Part shown: in pieces, positions 1 to 8,370 of the stretch
How positions within the stretch are numbered: position 1 is the first letter of the stretch
Layout: each line of letters begins with the position of its first letter
Assembly (NCBI RefSeq): GCF_004402485.1
Contig: NZ_SOFG01000018.1
Location: 1 to 64,000 of the forward strand
Reading direction: 5' to 3'
Length of the DNA: 64,000 nt
Source: Cryobacterium algoricola
GTDB taxonomy: Bacteria > Actinomycetota > Actinomycetes > Actinomycetales > Microbacteriaceae
Position numbers and translations under genes: made by a program
Notes under the pieces: model-generated
Database searches by the model: none
Told to the model about the DNA's origin: nothing
The model's input: only the letters and a program-made list of their open reading frames with translations

Positions 1-63
1 AAGGCAGCCCTCAACGCCTTCGACATCACCTTCAACGGCCGACTGTCCATCCGAGACAACTAA
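1..63 (+). CDS. C-terminal end of an IS256-type (Mutator) transposase, cut by the window edge
   Basis: Twenty codons open at the left edge and end in TAA. The peptide has the pattern W/A-x-LNxFxIxFxGRL that closes many IS256-family transposases. The 40 bases after the stop (about 69-105, ending in 'ttgacagactct') resemble the right terminal inverted repeat of such elements. Only the tail is visible, so neither catalytic residues nor completeness can be judged. Together with the IS481-type gene directly downstream it marks this end of the window as an insertion-sequence cluster. Confidence 0.5.
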   Translation, partial: KAALNAFDITFNGRLSIRDN

Positions 64-171
64 AAAATCAAACCCAGTTACACCGAAAACTTGACAGACT
101 CTTCTGCATCAATAGATCTCTGCCGCTTCCGTGGCGGTTGGCCCTGACAGTTCTCCGTCAGTATTTGAGGG

Positions 172-1388
172 ATGAGCCGTGTCGAACCTGTTGATCCCCG
201 TGTCCGCCTCGCCATCGTCCAGTGGCCGCCCGATGCGCCGAGGGGAGCGGTGAGCACGTTGTGCCTCGAGCATGGGATCTCGCGTGAGACGTTCTATGCG
301 ATCAGGAACGGGCAGCGACGGACGGGCCGGCTGCGGCCTTGGAACCTCGATCGAGACGTCCCAGAGCAAGTCCGTCGAAACTCACGGACGACCTGGCCCG
401 ACAGGCAATCGGGGTGCGGGCGGTGTTGGAGGGGTCGGGTCTGGACCATGGGCCGATCAGTGTCCACGAGAAGATGCGTTCGCTGGGGATGACCCCGGTC
501 CCCTCGACGGCGTCGCTGGCGAGGATCTTCCGCGATGCCGGTGTCGCCCGGGTCGAGCCGCGGAAGAAACCGCGGGCCTCCTTCCGGCGGTTCGTCTATC
601 CGGCGCCGAATGCGTGCTGGCAGCTGGACGCGACGGAATACGTCCCCACCGGCGGCCGGAAATGCGTGATCTTCCAACTCATCGATGACCACTCCCGCTT
701 CGCGGTCGCCTCCCACGTCGCGTGGGGAGAAACCTCCGAGGGCGCCCTGATCGTGGTGAAGAAAGCCATCACGGCGCACGGGGTTCCGCAGCGACTCCTC
801 AGCGATAACGGGGCAGCACTGAACCCGTCCCGGCGCGGCGTCATCGGACAGCTCGTCACCTACGTCACCTCGCTGGGCGTCGAGGCGATCACCGGGAAAC
901 CCTACAAACCCACCACGCAAGGCAAGAACGAACGCTTCCACCAGACCCTGTTCCGGTTCCTCAACAAACAACCCCTGGCCGAGACGCTCGCGCAGCTGCA
1001 GGCCCAGGTCGACATGTTCGACGTGATCTACAACACCGAACGCCCCCACCAGGGGCTGCCCGGCCGAATCACACCGGCGCAGGCGTGGGAGGCCACCCCG
1101 GAGGTCGAACCTCCCCGCCCGGCCCCGAGGCCTGCAGCACCGTTGGGTGATGGGGAGGGCTTGCGAGTGGCTCGGGTCCGCGACAACGGCACCGTCTTCA
1201 TTCGTCAGACACGGTTCCACGTCAGCCGCGCCCTCGCCGGCACCATCGCCTATCTCGTCGAGGAAGATGACGCGCTGCTGGTCTTCGATCACGAGGGCAC
1301 GATGCTCATTGAGCACCCATGGCCCCCGCCAGGAACCAAGTACGTCGTCAGCGGCAGAGGCCGGGGACGCCCGCCCAGAACTCTATGA
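172..1388 (+). pseudogene. IS481-type transposase, apparently frameshifted
   Basis: The N-terminal helix-turn-helix lies in one frame from ATG 172, and the integrase core lies in another frame, open from about 303 to the TGA at 1386-1388. In the second frame the DDE residues are clear: D in 'QLDATEY', D in 'LSDNGAA' and E in 'KNERFH' (D97, D156 and E198 counted from the TTG at 339). A C-terminal extension follows. The two frames join coherently near 304-309 if one base is added after 'aggaa', so a one-base deletion is the simplest explanation. No slippery heptamer of the A-AAA-AAG kind is seen there, so programmed frameshifting is less likely. IS481 transposases are normally a single ORF of about 400 residues, which the joined reading would match. 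A sequencing error is the main alternative. Confidence 0.75.
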
Positions 1389-1390
1389 GT

Positions 1391-1466
1391 GTCAGCGATG
1401 TTCTGATACATGAACTGTCAGAGATGTCCTGATGCAGAAACGTCAGCGATGTCCTGATACACCACA
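1391..1466 (+). repeat. Three tandem ~25-bp repeats at the IS481-type element end
   Basis: Three consecutive units begin at 1391, 1417 and 1442 and share the pattern GTCAGMGATGTYCTGATRCA. They start just after the transposase stop. Subterminal repeats in this position often act as transposase-binding sites at an element end; that role is inferred. No matching set is evident at the left end around 140-170. Confidence 0.6.
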
Positions 1467-1610
1467 CATCACAGGTGTTATGTCTCAGGACCTCGTGCCC
1501 ACATTTTGCCCACATTTGAAAGAAATCACCCTGATTCTGATGGTAGCGAAGTGACCGAAAAACGTTGAAATTACGCGGAAGTTGGCCCTGTGCGAGGCCC
1601 TGACTGGGCC

Positions 1611-1642
1611 GTGACTAGGGTTCGAATCCCTCCAAGGGCACA
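1611..1642 (+). other. 3' fragment of a tRNA gene, possible attachment-site remnant
   Basis: The segment contains a T-arm (loop TTCGAAT flanked by GGG and CCC) followed by an acceptor-like strand CAAGGGC plus a discriminator A, then CA. No matching 5' acceptor strand (GCCCTTG), D-arm or anticodon arm is found upstream, so this is only the 3' third of a tRNA. Tyrosine-recombinase elements usually integrate at tRNA 3' ends and leave such a duplication, so this may be attL or attR of a former island. The isotype cannot be fixed. Confidence 0.5.
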
Positions 1643-1869
1643 CTTTTTCGGGTCGGAACGGCCCTAATCGGCGTTTTTGGTTACCTAGACGGTCAACATG
1701 GACCGTCTCTCGCCTTGTCTATGTGTGTCCGCCGCGGCGCTTGCTGACGTAATTTGCGAAGCAATAGATGGCGTACTTGAGAACTTCATCGTCGAGACGA
1801 ATCCGCCGAGTAGCGCCTCGCGTAAATTGCCACCGTGGGCACGAGTGCCGGAGTTTCGGCCTCACACGA
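1643..1869. other. Intergenic stretch without a supported gene
   Basis: Between the tRNA fragment and the GntR gene end there is no ORF with a convincing start, ribosome site or domain. Short open frames exist on both strands but look like chance. Confidence 0.5.
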
Positions 1870-2238
1870 TCAATGAGTCGGGATGCCGTTTCCGAGCGCA
1901 GCCTCGATGAGGGCGATGGCGCTGCTGCGATTGACACCAAGTTGTGCCATACGAGTGGCGAACTCGAGGGCGGCGGCATGCGCCTCTTGCCGAACACTGT
2001 CTCCGTTGGCCGCGACGAACGTGCCCGCGCGCCCGCGGGTAAGGACGAGACCGACTTCTTCAAGTTCTTTGTAGGCCCGGGCGACCGTGTTGATGGCAAG
2101 TCCCAGGTCGCCAGCGAGTCTGCGGACCGTAGGCAGCCGCATTCCGGCGACAAGCTCGCCGTTCACGATCTGGGTAAGAAGTTGCACGCGAACCTGCTCG
2201 AAAGGCGGGGTCGCGGATTGAGTGTCGACTTCAATCAT
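1870..2238 (-). CDS. GntR-family transcriptional regulator, YtrA-like
   Basis: This 122-residue protein has the winged helix-turn-helix of GntR regulators at residues about 10-75 (pattern 'GxRLPTVRRLAGDLGLAINTVARAYKELE') followed by only a short C-terminal tail. That is the YtrA-type architecture, which lacks a large effector domain. It starts four bases inside the end of the upstream membrane-protein gene (ATGA overlap), so the two are co-transcribed and probably translationally coupled. In known YtrA systems the regulator represses its own operon with membrane or ABC components; here the partner is a membrane protein with no ATPase. The inverted repeat at 3152-3177 is the likely operator. 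Confidence 0.85.
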   Translation of the reverse strand: MIEVDTQSATPPFEQVRVQLLTQIVNGELVAGMRLPTVRRLAGDLGLAINTVARAYKELEEVGLVLTRGRAGTFVAANGDSVRQEAHAAALEFATRMAQLGVNRSSAIALIEAALGNGIPTH

Positions 2239-3131
2239 CGCGCGGCTTCTCCCGGCTTGCTTGAGCGATGGATCTTCGGAGATGGCAACACCCTGGCGCG
2301 AAATGAGAAAACAATTGAGATCGCGACGCAGATGACCGCCGCGGACTCGATGAGCGCAGATATGGCTGGGCTCGCTAGGGCGAGAACCTCGGCTCGAGGG
2401 TCGATCGCCGCTACGAGCTGAGGCATGGAGATGATGAAGGCCAGCACTCCCAGGCTTAGTGCGGAGCCGGCGCCGTCGCGCACGATACTCACTCGCTGAA
2501 GATCTTGCCGGCGCAGAGCATTAACGGATCCGGCCGATGAAGGACGGGTGATGAGAACCCGGGCTCCGACCTCGGTCAGGATGAGAACGAGCAATGCGGG
2601 CGCAACAACAAAAGCGGAGACCTGAGGATAAACCGCTGGGGAATCAGATGTTGTCGTCCGCGCCGCGATCACGTACAGCAGGATTAGCGCAATCGTGGCC
2701 GATAGGACGAGAATCCGCGCGGCCCACATTACGGGCGACGACACGTAGTCACGTAGGGAAACGGCCTGCGAATGTCCGACTCGCCGATTGATCTGCTCGC
2801 GTCCCATCTCGCCGGCGATGGCACCTGCTACGGCTTGCCCGACCAGGCCGCCGGCTACGGCAGGTAGCACGATGAAGTCGGTCGCAGGCGAGCCTCGGTC
2901 AGCGCCAACGTAGAAGACGAAGAGCGAACCGAATAGAGCGCCACTGGCCAAGCCAACACCGAGGCCTCGTAGGCGCCACACTCTCCACAACTTCGCATAC
3001 ATGTCCTTGGAGGTTGAGGACCAGGGTGCAACCAAGACGAAAAGCAGGCCGAGACCGAGACCAACGCCGAGAGTTATCCAGGTAGACGTGGCGACGAATG
3101 GGATATCACTAATCAGCAGTGACCAGTCCAT
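2235..3131 (-). CDS. Multi-pass membrane protein of unknown function in an operon with a GntR regulator
   Basis: This 298-residue protein has about six to seven hydrophobic segments (near residues 15-37, 57-75, 85-107, 137-157, 170-190 and 225-280) separated by Arg-rich loops. No ATP-binding, transporter or enzyme motif was recognised. The ATG start is supported by AAAGGAG a few bases upstream. It is the first gene of a two-gene operon whose second gene is a YtrA-type GntR regulator overlapping its stop codon. The pairing suggests an envelope or stress-related membrane function under self-control, but no substrate can be named. Confidence 0.7.
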   Translation of the reverse strand: MDWSLLISDIPFVATSTWITLGVGLGLGLLFVLVAPWSSTSKDMYAKLWRVWRLRGLGVGLASGALFGSLFVFYVGADRGSPATDFIVLPAVAGGLVGQAVAGAIAGEMGREQINRRVGHSQAVSLRDYVSSPVMWAARILVLSATIALILLYVIAARTTTSDSPAVYPQVSAFVVAPALLVLILTEVGARVLITRPSSAGSVNALRRQDLQRVSIVRDGAGSALSLGVLAFIISMPQLVAAIDPRAEVLALASPAISALIESAAVICVAISIVFSFRARVLPSPKIHRSSKPGEAAR

Positions 3132-3151
3132 GCGACTCCTTTGTGTTTGGT

Positions 3152-3177
3152 CTTTGTCTCATATTGTCAAGACAAAG
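3152..3177. promoter_or_regulatory. Inverted repeat, candidate GntR operator
   Basis: CTTTGTCT and AGACAAAG form perfect 8-bp arms around a 10-bp centre, just upstream of the membrane-protein start. On the minus strand, TTGTGT and CAATAT spaced by 17 bp could be the promoter, with the palindrome over the -10 region. Assignment to the downstream GntR gene is by proximity. Confidence 0.55.
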
Positions 3178-3432
3178 AGTGACACACAATGCGCGTTCAA
3201 GCAATCTCGCAATCCATTGAGTTTGACCGCTGAGAACAAGACAAGCTGACGAAATTGACGCCCGACGTCGTCGACGCGGTGCGGGAGTCCTTGCTTATCG
3301 GCCATTGACCGGCGCGAGCGGTCGGCCACTTGGTGGGGCGACTCACATCTGTGTGCGTACCCGTGTGTGTGCGAAATAGAGAATGGTTTGATCCATACGG
3401 CAGCGTCAACCCGGGCAATTGACTGCCTTGCG
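3178..3432. other. Intergenic region with a possible gene relic
   Basis: No intact gene is seen. On the plus strand 3237-3306 encodes a short peptide of the form KLTPDVVDAVxESLxIG, ending in TGA, which recalls the N-terminus of phage-type helix-turn-helix proteins. The reading after the stop (AVGHL-like) fits a decayed continuation. This is weak evidence. Confidence 0.25.
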
Positions 3433-4257
3433 CTATCTCGCCGCGGCGGTGTGGTTGCGGCGTGCGGGATCGGTGAGTCGGTGCATCATCCTGACGGTTC
3501 CGCGTCGGCTCATCACTCGGCCGATGCTCGCGCCGATCCGGTTGGAGGAGCCATCGATCACACTCGGGCCCGGGTTGCGTCTGTCGAGGTGGGCGAGCGC
3601 GGTGGCCACCACGTCCTCAGGTGTGCGCATTCGCGCTCCCGCAGTGGCGTCGTCGGTGCCGACGACGGCGTTGAACTCGGTGCTCGTCGCGCCGGGCGAG
3701 AGCGCGAAGACCGTGACTCCTGATGAGCGGGTCTCGGCCCAGAGGGATTCGGTGAAGCTCAGCACGAACGCCTTTGCCGCCCCATAAACGGCCATCCTCG
3801 GGGTGGGGGTGTACGCGGCCATGCTGGCGACGTTAATCAGGAAGCCGGTGCCCGCCTTGACCATGTCGGGCAGGAAGGCGGAGCTGATCTGGACGGGTGC
3901 GCTGATGTCGACGGCGATCTCTTGGGCGAGGCGGTCGGAGTCCTCGTCGACGAAGTCGCCGAATGTACCGAAACCGGCATTGTTGATGATGCCCGTGACG
4001 TGGAGTCCTGCCGCTGCCACCGCAGCTGCGAGCTCGACGCCCACCGCTGGCGAGCCGAGGTCCTGGGTGATCGCGGTGGCCGTCACGCCGTGGGCCGCAG
4101 TCAGCTCGGTCGCGAGTGCGTCGAGGCGATCCCGGCGTCGGGCGACCAGCACCAGGCTGGCGCCTCGAGAAGCCAGAGCGCGGGCAAAGGTCGCGCCGAT
4201 GCCGGATGACGCTCCCGTGATCAGGATGGTGTGGTTGTGGTAGTCCAATGCGGGCAT
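3433..4257 (-). CDS. Short-chain dehydrogenase/reductase
   Basis: This 274-residue classical SDR has the NAD(P)-binding TGASSGIG motif near residues 14-21, an NNAG motif, Ser145 and the catalytic pair Tyr158-x3-Lys162. The Arg-rich segment after the second strand suggests NADP preference. The start is set at the second in-frame ATG (4257) because TTGGAG lies just upstream; the longer reading from 4326 would run through the promoter. The gene faces a TetR regulator across 105 bp with a good promoter and a palindrome, so it is probably that regulator's target. The substrate is unknown. Confidence 0.85.
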   Translation of the reverse strand: MPALDYHNHTILITGASSGIGATFARALASRGASLVLVARRRDRLDALATELTAAHGVTATAITQDLGSPAVGVELAAAVAAAGLHVTGIINNAGFGTFGDFVDEDSDRLAQEIAVDISAPVQISSAFLPDMVKAGTGFLINVASMAAYTPTPRMAVYGAAKAFVLSFTESLWAETRSSGVTVFALSPGATSTEFNAVVGTDDATAGARMRTPEDVVATALAHLDRRNPGPSVIDGSSNRIGASIGRVMSRRGTVRMMHRLTDPARRNHTAAAR

Positions 4258-4306
4258 AAGCGGCTCCAATGTGCGTGAGGATGGGGCGCGAACTGCGCCC
4301 GGAGAG

Positions 4307-4336
4307 AATGTATGCCTATCTGGCACTGGGTGTCAA
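4307..4336 (-). promoter_or_regulatory. Promoter of the SDR gene with an embedded TetR-type palindrome
   Basis: On the minus strand TTGACA (4336-4331) and TACATT (4312-4307) are 18 bp apart. The imperfect palindrome TGGCAC-TGG-GTGTCA (4321-4335) overlaps the -35 box and spacer, as expected for repression by the divergent TetR protein. Confidence 0.6.
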
Positions 4337-4350
4337 GCAGGCATTTAGGC

Positions 4351-4356
4351 TACGAT
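4351..4356 (+). promoter_or_regulatory. -10 box (TACGAT) for a leaderless TetR transcript
   Basis: TACGAT ends six bases before the ATG at 4363, which places transcription start at or next to the start codon. No Shine-Dalgarno sequence precedes this ATG. Confidence 0.45.
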
Positions 4357-4362
4357 TCTGAC

Positions 4363-4956
4363 ATGAGTACTGAATCGACCTTGTGGCAGCGATCGCGTCA
4401 GGCGGCCTATGCCGAGATCACGAGCGTCGCTATGCGGCTGTTCCTGGATCAGGGTTTCGAGCGGACGACGATCGATCAGATCGCGTCGACGGCCGGCATC
4501 TCGCGACGCTCGTTCTTCCGCTATTTCGGCACCAAGGAAGACATCGTGCTGGGCGATCTGGCGAGCCAGGGCGAACTCATGCGGGATGCGCTCGAGAAGG
4601 TACCACTGACCGTTGGACCTTGGGAGGCTCTTCGTCAGGCCTTGCACGCCGTGGATGCGCTCGAAGTCGAGCCCGGTGTCACGTTGAAGATAGTGACGAT
4701 GATGTACGGGACGCCGTCGCTACGGTCACGCAGTATCGAGAAGCACTTGCATTGGCAGTCACTGCTGGCACCCGACATCCGGAGGCGCCTCGGACTGGCC
4801 GACGATGACGCGTCCGACCCGGCGCCCGCCGCGATCGTCGCAAGCTCGATCGCCTGCCTGGATGCAGCAGGAGAGCTGTGGGTCACCGGCGGCGGCGTGG
4901 GCGATCTCGCGGCTCTCTACGACCGCGCGGTCGCCGCAGTGCGCCTTCGCGCGTAA
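4363..4956 (+). CDS. TetR-family transcriptional regulator
   Basis: The protein has 197 residues from ATG 4363. The TetR_N helix-turn-helix is at residues about 15-60 (pattern 'TTIDQIASTAGISRRSFFRYFGTKED') followed by an all-helical ligand-binding domain. The start at 4363 is preferred over 4312 because a -10 box sits six bases upstream, fitting a leaderless message, and the upstream codons lie in the operator region. It is divergent from the SDR gene and probably represses both. The ligand is unknown. Confidence 0.85.
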   Translation: MSTESTLWQRSRQAAYAEITSVAMRLFLDQGFERTTIDQIASTAGISRRSFFRYFGTKEDIVLGDLASQGELMRDALEKVPLTVGPWEALRQALHAVDALEVEPGVTLKIVTMMYGTPSLRSRSIEKHLHWQSLLAPDIRRRLGLADDDASDPAPAAIVASSIACLDAAGELWVTGGGVGDLAALYDRAVAAVRLRA

Positions 4957-5107
4957 TTCCCCCGCGGTGCGACCAGCTTCGGTGACAGTGCGTTGCACGA
5001 TATGGGACGGCGGTGACCTTGTCCTGCACGCTCGCGACGTCGTCGCGGTGACGTGGGTTTCCTTGTTCGAAGAGATAGGAGCCAATCCTTCAGCTCGACG
5101 GGTTGGG

Positions 5108-5770
5108 TCAGAGTAGACCGCGCGGTGGGCGGTACTGGTACTGCAGATCAGCGTCTTGGATATGCCGAATGATGCGCGCCGGCGACCCAGCGACGACCAC
5201 TCCCGCGGGTACGTTGGCGGTGACCACGCTCCCCGCCCCGACTATCGAGCCGGCACCGATGGACACCCCAGGCAAGATGATGGCACCCGCTCCGATCCAG
5301 ACGTCGTCGTCGATGTGCACGGGCGCCGAGAATTGCGATCCGTCGCGGCGAAGATCGGGGTGCACGGGATGTCCGGTCGTGGTGATGAGGACGTTGGGTG
5401 CGAACATGACGCGGTCACCGATGTGGATATCCACGTCGTCAACCAGGGTGAGGTTGAAGTTGACGTAGACGGAATCGCCGAGGTGCACGTGGTTTCCGTA
5501 GGCCACTCGTATAGGCGGCTCAACCCAAACGTCGTCTCCCATACTTCCGAATAGTTCGCGCAGGATGAGCTGACGACCTTCATCGTCGCGTGCTCGAGTT
5601 GCATTGAAATCGTCGGCGAGATCCTTGCCGCGAAGGCGCTCCTCCGTGAGCTTTTCGAGGCCGGCTCCGGAGTCAGTGTAGAGGTGGTGGTGGTCCATCC
5701 GGTCGCGTACGTCGCGTTCCCGGGGGTCCAAGTTCTCGTCGTCAGTCCCGATTGTGGTGTGGTCATTCAT
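5108..5770 (-). CDS. Sugar O-acetyltransferase, maltose/galactoside type (left-handed beta helix)
   Basis: This 220-residue protein has an N-terminal helical Mac-type domain (residues about 25-75) and a hexapeptide-repeat left-handed beta helix (about 85-205). The catalytic His of the family is present in 'TTTGHP' (His134). Members (LacA, Maa, NodL) transfer acetyl from acetyl-CoA to sugar hydroxyls in the cytosol. The first about 20 residues are an unusually acidic extension. The gene overlaps the end of the upstream MFS gene by four bases, so both form one operon facing a LacI repressor. Together they may detoxify or export a sugar; the sugar is not identifiable. Confidence 0.85.
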   Translation of the reverse strand: MNDHTTIGTDDENLDPRERDVRDRMDHHHLYTDSGAGLEKLTEERLRGKDLADDFNATRARDDEGRQLILRELFGSMGDDVWVEPPIRVAYGNHVHLGDSVYVNFNLTLVDDVDIHIGDRVMFAPNVLITTTGHPVHPDLRRDGSQFSAPVHIDDDVWIGAGAIILPGVSIGAGSIVGAGSVVTANVPAGVVVAGSPARIIRHIQDADLQYQYRPPRGLL

Positions 5771-7113
5771 TTCTTGGATCCTTTGCGTATGAGAGTCGGG
5801 CGGTACAGGATGCTCGATGCTCGATGCTCATCGGCCATCCAAACGGGAGTATCCGAGAGGAAGTAAAGGTCTGCGGCAGCCTCACATTCGGCGCATGTCG
5901 AGAACTTATGACTGGGCGCCTCGTTGCGTGCGGTCTCGTGTTGGATGCTCGGCGATGGTTTTGAGGACAGCGCGGAAGCGAAGACGAATACGAGGACTCC
6001 GGCGGCGGGCACGATCAACAGGCCGAACCGAACGGTGGATGCGTCGGCTATCGCGCCGACAATGGGAGGTGACAGGAGAAAGCCGACGCGTAGCAGCCAG
6101 CTCACAATGGTGAGTCCCGTGCCGGGGCGGAATCCCGGCAGCTCGTTTGCGGCGTGCATCGCCGCCGGGATAAGCGTGGCGACGCCGAGACCGGCGAGAC
6201 CGAATCCGATCACGGTGCCGAGAACGGTGGGAAAGGCCAGGGCGAGGCCCATCCCGACGAAGGCGATGGTGCCGCCCGTGCGTGCGACCAAGCGCTGCCC
6301 GAAGCGGTCTACAAGTCGGTCGCCAACAATCCGACCGATGAACTGCATCCCCTGCAGAGCGATAAACCCGGCACCGGCTATGAAAGCCGATGCTCCTAGC
6401 GAACCTGACAAGTAGATTGCCGCCCAAGAACTTCCCGCGTCCTCGACGATGGCACCCGATGCTGCGATGACAACAAGAGCGAAGAGAATTCCGTAGCGGC
6501 TCAACAACCTCGGAGGCCGCACCAGCTTCTGGGTACCGGTTCCTGCTTCCACGCCCGCCTCAGCAGGAATCTCGGCAGTGATCGGCTCAACACCTGGGAG
6601 CAAGAAACGGTACGCGAAGGCTGCCATGAGACTGAAAGACACGGCCGAAATGGTCAAGTGCGTGACAACAGGCACCGCAAGTTGCGCGGCGACTGCGCCG
6701 AGAATTCCTCCGAGAACAGCACCCACACTCCACACCGCATGGAAAGAGTTCAGAATCGACCGTTTGTACAGCCTCTGAACGCGCAGCCCATGAGAGTTCT
6801 GGGCTACGTCGGTGATCGAATCCATGGCGCCAGCGAGGAAGAGTCCCGCAGCAAGAACCGTCCAGACCGGTGCTACCCCGGCAAGCACGATCCCAGCCGC
6901 CGACAACACGGTTGCAAGAATGGCTACTCTGGCCGATCCGAACCTCCGCACCAACGATCCGGCCGTCAACCCGGCGAGCAGCGCTCCCAGAGCAAAGGCC
7001 GACACTGCAAGACCAAACGCGCCATTGGTTAGGTCGAGTTGGGCCTTGATCTCTGGGTACCGCGGCAGAAGGTTGGCGAAGATTGCGCCGTTCGTAAAGA
7101 ACAACATCGCCAC
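5767..7113 (-). CDS. MFS transporter under LacI-type control
   Basis: This 448-residue major facilitator protein has about 12 membrane segments and a loop RRFGSAR after TM2. The start is uncertain. GTG 7113 has no ribosome site nearby, and the same frame continues upstream as sensible protein to about 7185, with no ATG, GTG or TTG before an in-frame TGA in the operator. An AAGGA element at about 7187 suggests an unconventional start (ATC) or a small sequence error. The C-terminal about 65 residues after the last membrane segment form an odd hydrophilic tail containing CAEC. The gene is followed by an overlapping acetyltransferase gene. Confidence 0.8.
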   Translation of the reverse strand: MAMLFFTNGAIFANLLPRYPEIKAQLDLTNGAFGLAVSAFALGALLAGLTAGSLVRRFGSARVAILATVLSAAGIVLAGVAPVWTVLAAGLFLAGAMDSITDVAQNSHGLRVQRLYKRSILNSFHAVWSVGAVLGGILGAVAAQLAVPVVTHLTISAVSFSLMAAFAYRFLLPGVEPITAEIPAEAGVEAGTGTQKLVRPPRLLSRYGILFALVVIAASGAIVEDAGSSWAAIYLSGSLGASAFIAGAGFIALQGMQFIGRIVGDRLVDRFGQRLVARTGGTIAFVGMGLALAFPTVLGTVIGFGLAGLGVATLIPAAMHAANELPGFRPGTGLTIVSWLLRVGFLLSPPIVGAIADASTVRFGLLIVPAAGVLVFVFASALSSKPSPSIQHETARNEAPSHKFSTCAECEAAADLYFLSDTPVWMADEHRASSILYRPTLIRKGSKK

Positions 7114-7204
7114 ACCAACGCGAGCGCGGGCGGCCTCCCGAGGTGGATGCTGCGATTCATTCGTCGGAGAAACGATGGGAGAGATTCCTTTCTTTCCTGG
7201 TGCC

Positions 7205-7228
7205 GTGAACGTTCACGTGAACGTTCAC
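7205..7228. promoter_or_regulatory. Two abutting perfect LacI-type operators
   Basis: GTGAACGTTCAC occurs twice head to tail (7205-7216 and 7217-7228), each a perfect 12-bp palindrome with the central CG typical of LacI/GalR operators. The pair lies between the MFS gene and the lacI-type gene and can serve both directions. TAGTCT at 7243-7248 is a probable -10 box for the regulator, six bases before ATG 7255. Confidence 0.8.
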
Positions 7229-7254
7229 GGCGACGCTACCAGTAGTCTGTGGTC

Positions 7255-8271
7255 ATGGCAAACAGCGGTTCACAGATCACGATCCTGGACGTGGCGCGTG
7301 TTGCCGGAGTCTCTCGGCAGACGGTGACGAGAGCCCTCAACGGCCTTCCCGATATCAGTGCCGCCACTCGGGAACGCGTCATCGGCGTTGCGCGCCAGCT
7401 GAATTATCGGCCAAATCGTGCGGCACAGGGCTTGGTACGTGGCCGCGATGTCACCATCGGCTTTGTCGTTGATGACCTGAGCAACCCTTTTTATCCTGAA
7501 CTCGCATCGGCGCTCAGTCGGATCGCTTCGGAGCACGCCTGGAGTGTCATCTTGTCCGATCTCGGTGATGATCAGGAAAAGGCTCGTGCTCGGCTTGAGT
7601 CTTTGACGCATCGTGTTGACGCGCTCGTGCTCACCGGGTGCCGCACGGATACCGTCGGGTTGCTTCCCGATGACGCTGTCCGTGGCCGTGCCCTGGGCAT
7701 CCCCATCATCATGCTTGATGGCTCCGCGGCGGATAGGGTCGATGCGTTCGTCGAGATCGACTATCAGGCCGGGGTTCGCGCGGCACTGGATCACTTAACG
7801 GCCAACGGAAGACACCGCATTGCGATGATCGACTCCAGTCATATCGCGTCTTCGCGGCGGCATGCGTATCGTGAGTACCTCCACGAACACGACCTGCCTT
7901 GGACCGAAGGATCTGAGTTTCGCGACGACGAGACCCATCAGGGTGGCGTACAGGCGGCTGCCGAACTCATCCACGGATATCCCGATGCGGATGCCGTGCT
8001 CGTCTATAACGACGTGATGGCAATTGGCGCCCTGAAAGAATTCGCGCGGTCCGGCGTTTCTGTGCCCGATGATATGGCCGTGATCGGAACGGACGGTCTA
8101 GCTCTTGGTGCCCTCGTCACTCCGGAACTGACGAGTCTCTCGATCGACAAGGTTGAGCTAGCGCAGTACGCCGTTGAACTCGTCGACAACATCCTGTCCG
8201 GGCGCGCCCCAGGTGGAACGCGAGAGAGTCGGAGTTCCGGGCTCACGCTCGTGGTACGCGAGTCCGCCTAG
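7255..8271 (+). CDS. LacI-family transcriptional regulator
   Basis: The protein has 338 residues. The LacI helix-turn-helix is at residues about 7-30 ('TILDVARVAGVSRQTVTRAL'), with the hinge 'YRPNRAAQGL' near residue 50 and a periplasmic-binding-like effector domain (residues 60-335). ATG 7255 is chosen over GTG 7249 because a -10 box TAGTCT ends six bases upstream, fitting a leaderless message. The two perfect operators directly upstream suggest autoregulation and control of the divergent MFS/acetyltransferase operon. The effector is probably a sugar, but its identity is not visible. Confidence 0.9.
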   Translation: MANSGSQITILDVARVAGVSRQTVTRALNGLPDISAATRERVIGVARQLNYRPNRAAQGLVRGRDVTIGFVVDDLSNPFYPELASALSRIASEHAWSVILSDLGDDQEKARARLESLTHRVDALVLTGCRTDTVGLLPDDAVRGRALGIPIIMLDGSAADRVDAFVEIDYQAGVRAALDHLTANGRHRIAMIDSSHIASSRRHAYREYLHEHDLPWTEGSEFRDDETHQGGVQAAAELIHGYPDADAVLVYNDVMAIGALKEFARSGVSVPDDMAVIGTDGLALGALVTPELTSLSIDKVELAQYAVELVDNILSGRAPGGTRESRSSGLTLVVRESA

Positions 8272-8370
8272 CCGGCGCACATGGCGGCGGCCGGTGAAGA
8301 TCCTCGTCGACTCGTGCAATGTGTGGATTGCATGCAGAACTTCCGGATGACATCGGCTGCACTCGAGCGC

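Noticed and set aside
1611..1642. Complete tRNA gene
   Set aside because: No D-arm, anticodon arm or 5' acceptor strand can be found upstream.
1719..2153. 144-codon minus-strand frame beside the GntR gene
   Set aside because: Most of it is a shifted reading of the GntR gene; the tail has no recognisable domain.
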